Source: Undaria pinnatifida
Taxonomy: Eukaryota; Sar; Phaeophyceae; Laminariales; Alariaceae
NCBI GenBank assembly: GCA_012845835.1
Contig: JABAKD010000019.1
Location: 5,689,494 to 5,753,493 of the forward strand
Direction of reading: 5' to 3'
Length of the DNA stretch: 64,000 nt
Below the pieces are notes generated by a model. It saw only the letters and a list, made by a program, of their open reading frames with translations, was not told where the DNA came from and ran no database searches. Positions 53,866 through 64,000 of this stretch are shown piece after piece; the stretch's first letter is position 1, and every line of letters begins with the position of its first letter. The position numbers were made by a program, and so were the translations under genes.

Positions 53866-55725
53866 CCGAAAATCGTCGGATTGTCATTCTTGTTTTTCCA
53901 ATATTGCTTTTTTTATATACCAAGGCTTCATATCGGGTTGCATTTTCAGCTTACTCGAAATCAGTTTTGGGTTAAGAAAGGCTAAGGAAGGCACAGAGCT
54001 GCTCGATTGAGGAGTAGTACTATTAGTAGAAAAAAAGTGGTCCACCCCTCTACCGTAGCATGTGTCGACGCGCAGAAAAGTAAATACCGCCCAATCGAAA
54101 CATGCCTGGTCAGCACGATACACTGCTGCACAGATCAGAACAGAGCAGGATGGAATAATGGGCAACACTCAAAATCTCAAAACACCGAAAAGGGTCTCAC
54201 CAAATGACCGCAAGCCAACAACTCGATCGGGCAGGATTCGCACAGTTACAGTTGTATAGCATGCAGCACCTCAAGGCGCTGTTGTTTTTTCCCCCCCCCC
54301 ATTGCCCCCCTTTGGATGCAGTCCTTTTTCTTGTTTTGGCTGCGTTCCTGTGCGGGTACCGGTTGTGAATAGGTGTGACGATGAGAGCACGATTCCGATT
54401 GCGGGCCAACACTAATACTTTCGATAATCTTCACTGCTGCCATTGTGATGATCTTACCGTGCAGTATACATTGTGCCTGAATGATCTTGGTCTTGTAGTA
54501 CCTGGTATCGGCACGTACATTAACATTAATTGTAAGCGGGTCAACACTTGAGTGTTTCGGTAGATTCTGTAGTGCTGCGATTGTGATGATAGTATCATAC
54601 AGCATTGCAATGTGTTATTCCTGGCGCATTGTAAGGTCAAAGGTAAGGTGGCTCTCGTCGAGAACTCGTGCTGATGGTCATTTTTTTGTAACTGTTTACA
54701 ACTGCTAGGTGCGCTGGTGGAAGGCAAATTATTGCAAAAATACTTTTGCCTTCGGAGATTTGCGGTCGCACGGCGCAGATCTTCGACTGCACCCAGCTCA
54801 AAAGTTGCCCCCATATTCGGCGGCCGTGTAAAAGTAAAAACCCGATTCGCTCGAAAGAGACATGTTGTAACATCAACAAAGAACATCATTCTTGCTATCA
54901 AGGGGCACCTATTCTTTGGCGGCCATGTAAATTTAAATTTTGCACCGGTTCTCTCAGAATAACCTGTAGGGGAAAAAAAAAAATTGCAGCAACAACGATT
55001 ATTGTGGTAGCAACGGCACAATAGCAACTCGCTTCGCTCGTAAGATGATAACATGTGTTTTAAAGAAGGGTGATAATAATAGTTGTGGCATAACATAACC
55101 AGAAAGGCACCACGCCGACTCTTTTGCAGAGATAACTTTTCGGCTGTGAACCACCACGACGCCACGATTGAATTGCTGTAGGGGATGGAATAGCTGATGA
55201 GACCTCCTTGCGATCCTACAACTGCAGCAGCAAATTGCAAGCCACACACTATTCTTGGTTTTTTTAGCGCTGGGTAAAAGGCGTTGCCGAACCAACCCCC
55301 ATAGACCACATCTCCGCTTTGATTGGCCAACCTTAATGCCCCCCCCCGTGTTGTTTAGGGCTTAGGCTTCTGGTTGGATTGGGACCTTGTCCTACCCGGA
55401 GGCCGTGCGCGCGTAAGCGCGAACCGTAATCGTGTGGCTTATAACTAGTGCTGCAGTTCTAGGATTGCGAGTAGCTGCACCCGAGATAGCTGGGTTTTCC
55501 TGTACACATGGAGGCGTTTCTCGCCGAGGGTAACTCATATTTTTGCGAACGTTTATTTTTTTGTAGAACGTCGCGTGGAGATAACGTGTAACGCGTATGG
55601 CGCATCCCTGGTATATGCTTGCGTTCCACATGCTGGTTGTCGCCGATAATCAAGAAAAGTGCCGAAAGTGCCGCGGTCGAAGCGCTAGAAAGAAGGAACA
55701 AAGCAAATAAGAAGGAATACTCGTA
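53866..55725. other. unassigned stretch
   Basis: A long - strand frame (54431-55330, 299 residues) and several others are present. The frame is Cys/Arg/Ser-rich without recognised motifs and overlaps + frames, so it is not called a gene. Two segments at 54420-54500 and 54560-54610 are weakly repeated (CTGC-ATTGTGATGAT). Confidence 0.3.
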
Positions 55726-55729
55726 TATA

Positions 55730-55872
55730 GAAGTTGTTGTTCTAACATTTACTCGCATAGTCAAGTCCGTGGTCCCAAGACAGGCTCCGGTAGCTCTGGA
55801 GTGGAATGCTACCCCGGCGAAAATGTATAACGAAATCAAAGTGTCCACGTATACTTCCTCTGTCCCATAAGT
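55730..55872 (+). repeat. dispersed repeat F (copy 3)
   Basis: GTTGTTGTTCTAACATTTAC, AGTCCGTGGTCCCAAGACAG and CTCCGGTAGCTCTGGAGTGG match the other F copies. Confidence 0.7.
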
Positions 55873-56796
55873 GAAAGTCCGTTTTGATTACACGGACTCT
55901 TAACCGTGTCCGATGCCGTATATGGTATTTTTTTTCCTTCATCTTGGGCATTTTTTTCAGTTGAATCCCGTTTTTTTCTTTTCTTTTCGCGCGCTACTAC
56001 CCAGCATGGGTCAACAGCCTAAAAAAAGTCAATCGGCCCCAAAAGGGCCATACTTCGCACACCTTTTCTAGGGGTAAACAAGTGCCGGGGAAAAAAAAAA
56101 GTCAGTTTTTTTTTCTTAAATTAGTCGTCCTCGGTGTCACTGGAACTCGATGCCAGAGTCCGAGGCCTTGGGAGAAGGCCTCCTGATCATATTTTTGACC
56201 CTTTCCAACGTTCCTGCCCACTGCCGCGACGAAACGCCCGTGTGCTCCACACTAAAATCTTTATCGCCTAGCTTACGGAGTGTCTGGTTGCAAACCTTGA
56301 AAAAACCCACGGAAATATTCCCAATTTCGTCCCACTAATTCTCAGTAATTAACAGCCGTTTTTTTTTTTTTTTCGCAATGGCTATGTACGTGACTATATA
56401 TTTCCAACAAACCTAACTACATCACCGTGAGCATCTCCGTTGGGGAGCGGTGATCTGCCCCCCAATAGCGGACTTTATACTTACGGGACAGAGGAAGTAT
56501 ATTGTAGGCAACGAGCAATTATCATATATGATGCATAACCGAGCAAACACTGAAACCCCCTCCATCGTTGAGAGTGTACCAGTTGTCTTTTGGTCGTGGC
56601 ACCCATGTGTTGTGTTCTTGGAATATAGAATACAGATTCCGTTTGTGAAATTATATTTGTACCCAACGGTCCTTACATTTCCGGGTAGTGGCAATGTTAT
56701 GTTGTTGTCGAGTGGTACATTTAATGTTCCCCTCCTCACGATCTCCCCCTGCATGCTTGTCCACCCCTCTCACTTCTCGCCTCCCTCAACACAAAG
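55873..56796. other. unassigned stretch upstream of the F-BAR exons
   Basis: T/A-rich with homopolymers (56090, 56360). No upstream exon or start codon for the F-BAR gene could be supported. The sequence just before 56797 may be intron. Confidence 0.35.
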
Positions 56797-62008
<5,212 letters not shown>

Positions 62009-62224
62009 GTATGGGCATATATGTATATGTAAAATATTATGTTTGTTTTTTTTTGGCTCGCTGCTCTCCGGCGGCCGAGGGTTTCTTCTCGCACTTTCGG
62101 CTGCGGGGCAAGATAGGCTGCCATGGGTACATTATGAAGCATGTCTGGATCTCGGCCGAGCTCCGTGGCGGTGCTCGGCGCATTAAACGTCGCTGAGCTG
62201 GCTCTACTTGGCAAGGGACTGCGT
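62009..62224 (+). other. possible terminal exon of the F-BAR gene
   Basis: After a pyrimidine run (62041-62054) a frame reads GFFSHFRLRGKIGCHGYIMK and ends at TGA 62194-62196. Intron-like sequence precedes it, but the acceptor is unclear and no known domain is evident. Confidence 0.3.
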
Positions 62225-62860
62225 TCCGTCTCCCTGAGACGAGCAGGTCACTTGGAACACCCCAAACTGTTTTACAAATTTTGATAAACTTTTACAATTT
62301 TTTGTCCTTTTTTGTTTTGGTTAAAAAAAATGGCCCGCTACCCGCCCAGTCTCGAATCGCCTGCTCTGTTTTTATCACACCCTCTCAGCAGTTGCAGCAG
62401 TAGAAGCAGCGGTAGCCGCAGCAGTAGCCGCAGCACAACAGCAGCAGCAGCTGAACCAATATACAGCAGCAGCAGTACACATTTGCCCAACGCCATATCT
62501 CTCGCGGCGACGAGCAGGGTGCAGACAGGCATGTATCATGCGCGGAAATGGGCCCTACCCGCTTGTTTACCGTGTCGGCCGGGAATATAAGGAACAACAC
62601 AATAACCAATGGTAAACGTACCCTGTATTTTCGCCCAGCAAGAAACTGTCAACACATCGGCAACGTTTGGTTGGCTTCCTTGGGCGCCGTGATAGCTGCC
62701 TGGAACCGTGTGCGCCTGGTGAACGCGCGACGGGGCCCGGGTCTCCTCGACTTCGAGGGGTCGGGGCTGCCGATTTCCGTCGCGACTTGGCCGGCATCGT
62801 CCGAGAGAGGGTGGCTGGGAATGGGGCGCCTGGTGCTTCCATGAAAACAAAAAATCTCGG
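62225..62860 (+). repeat. segmental duplication, left copy
   Basis: Matches 63050-63692 over its length: TTTTGTTTTGGTTAAAAAA, AATGGCCCGCTACC, CCTCTCAGCAGTTGCAGCAG, TATCTCTCGCGGCG, TTGGTTGGCTTCCTTGGGCG, ATGAAAACAAAAAATCTCG. It includes a CAG-rich block and G/C-rich 3' part whose frame is open in both copies (FRRDLAGIVRERVAG). No protein family is recognised. Confidence 0.85.
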
Positions 62861-63049
62861 GGTGCAGTTGGAGGAGACCGGGATTGAACATATATACCTA
62901 AACCGCTTATAACACAAGACGCCTACCAATCGGTACTAGTATTACCGTCCACAAAGGATAGGTTGCTCTTGCCCCAGAAACGAGGTCGGTATATAAAGGG
63001 CCGTTTGGAGTGCGTGCGCACGCACATGTACTATTACTACAGCTGTGTA

Positions 63050-63692
63050 CTGGAGGGAGATCACCTGGAACACACCAAACTGTTAACAAATTATGATAAA
63101 CTGTCACAAATATTTGTTCTTTTTCGTTTTGTTTGTAAGAAATGGCCCGCTACCATCGCCCAGTCTCGAATCACCAGCTCTGTTTTTAACACACCCTCTC
63201 AGCAGTTGCAGCAGTAGAAGCGGCAGTAGGAGCAGCAGTAGCCGCAGCAGCAGGAGCAATATACGGCAGCAGCAGCAGCAGCAGCAGCAGCAGTACACAT
63301 GTGCCGACAGCGCCATATCTCTCGCGGCGGCGAGCAGGGTGCAGGCAGGGGTGTATCGTGCCCCGAAATACGCCCTGTTCTCTCGCTTGGTATGCCGTGA
63401 TGGCCGGGAATATAAGGAACAACACAATGATCATATCCAATGGTCAACGTACCCTGTACTTTCGCCCAGCGTGAAACTGTGAACACGTCCGCAACGTTTG
63501 GTTGGCTTCCTTGGGCGCCGTGATAGCTGCCTGGAACCGTGTGCACCTGGTGAACGCGCGACGGAGGCCGGGTCTCCTCGACTTCGAGGGGTCGGGGCTC
63601 CCGATTTCCGTCGCGACTTGGCGGGCATCGTCCGAGAGAGGGTGGCTGGGGATGGGACGCCTGGTGCTTCCATGAAAACAAAAAATCTCGAT
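63050..63692 (+). repeat. segmental duplication, right copy
   Basis: Direct-repeat partner of 62225-62860. The CAG block is longer (63258-63295) and several substitutions alter the open frame (for example GPG against EAG). The spacing of about 820 bp suggests a local unequal duplication. Confidence 0.85.
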
Positions 63693-64000
63693 CGTCCCAC
63701 TGGGTGTGTAGTATATGTGTGTGACACGTCTAGTTCTTGGTTTCCCGAATAACATGTTACGTGCGTTACCTATGACTCCCTTTTCGCCTTGCGACGCCCC
63801 CGGGATTTGACGTTACACACATCCCGAAGGGGAGCCTTGTACTTCGTATAGCATTGTACCTTGTTGATTTTTTGGGAGTAAGTCATATACCAGAATAAGA
63901 ATATGCCAGGTACCTGGTATACCATAACATAGGGTACGGTCTTGTGACATTACATATACACAATTAATGTTGTATTAGTAGCAAGGGGAATCGATGCGTA
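63693..64000. other. unassigned stretch
   Basis: Nothing is recognised apart from short TACTTCGTATA and ACCTGGTATACC palindromic words. Confidence 0.35.

Noticed and set aside
54431-55330. 299-residue - strand ORF, the longest complex-sequence frame with the F-BAR region
   Set aside because: No recognised domain or family, overlapping + strand frames, atypical composition and no splice context; most likely chance.

Overview
This looks like a nuclear genomic window from a stramenopile, most likely a brown alga. That identification is an inference from style: roughly balanced base composition, small exons (60-200 bp) with GT-AG introns of 0.3-2 kb, (TTG)n runs inside introns, a short TTAGGG-type interstitial telomeric tract, and very dense diverged repeats. 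There is no operon structure, no convincing long intact ORF and no CRISPR. Most long open frames are low-complexity runs or tRNA-like repeats read through.

Three spliced protein genes can be read. (1) A + strand sphingosine-1-phosphate phosphatase-like PAP2 lipid phosphatase has exons from 22660 to about 26739 and carries PSTH and SRx5Hx3D motifs. (2) A - strand TMEM165/GDT1 (UPF0016) cation transporter has five exons between 44392 and 39595, with both signature motifs (EIGDKT, EWGDRS). One intron holds a scrambled retroelement, and a signal-peptide exon at 49423-49255 may be its 5' exon. (3) A + strand F-BAR (FCH) membrane-curvature protein has at least eight exons from 56797 to 62008, possibly ending near 62196.

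The remainder is repeat landscape. 2.3-8.4 kb is a wreck of a Ty3/gypsy-type LTR retrotransposon family: a solo LTR, five alternately inverted copies of its primer-binding-site/gag start, a gag-protease body on +, and an LTR-PBS-integrase fragment on -. 11-21 kb contains four intact tRNA-Ile(GAU)-type genes plus one decayed copy, tRNA-derived SINEs, a 105-bp tandem satellite, and TIR elements. 21-29 kb has degenerate TACCA arrays, a CCCCA minisatellite and many copies of an interspersed repeat that ends in oligo-C. 29-39 kb and 45-56 kb contain only dispersed repeats, MITE-like elements and unassigned sequence. 62.2-63.7 kb is a recent direct segmental duplication.

The genes do not form a pathway together. 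The most unusual signals are the oligo-C-ended retroposon-like family with long target duplications, the GAU-anticodon tRNA-Ile cluster, the head-to-head gag/PBS array with a T-arm-length PBS in one copy, and a roughly 90-bp MITE with TTAA flanks for which an empty-site counterpart exists in the same window.
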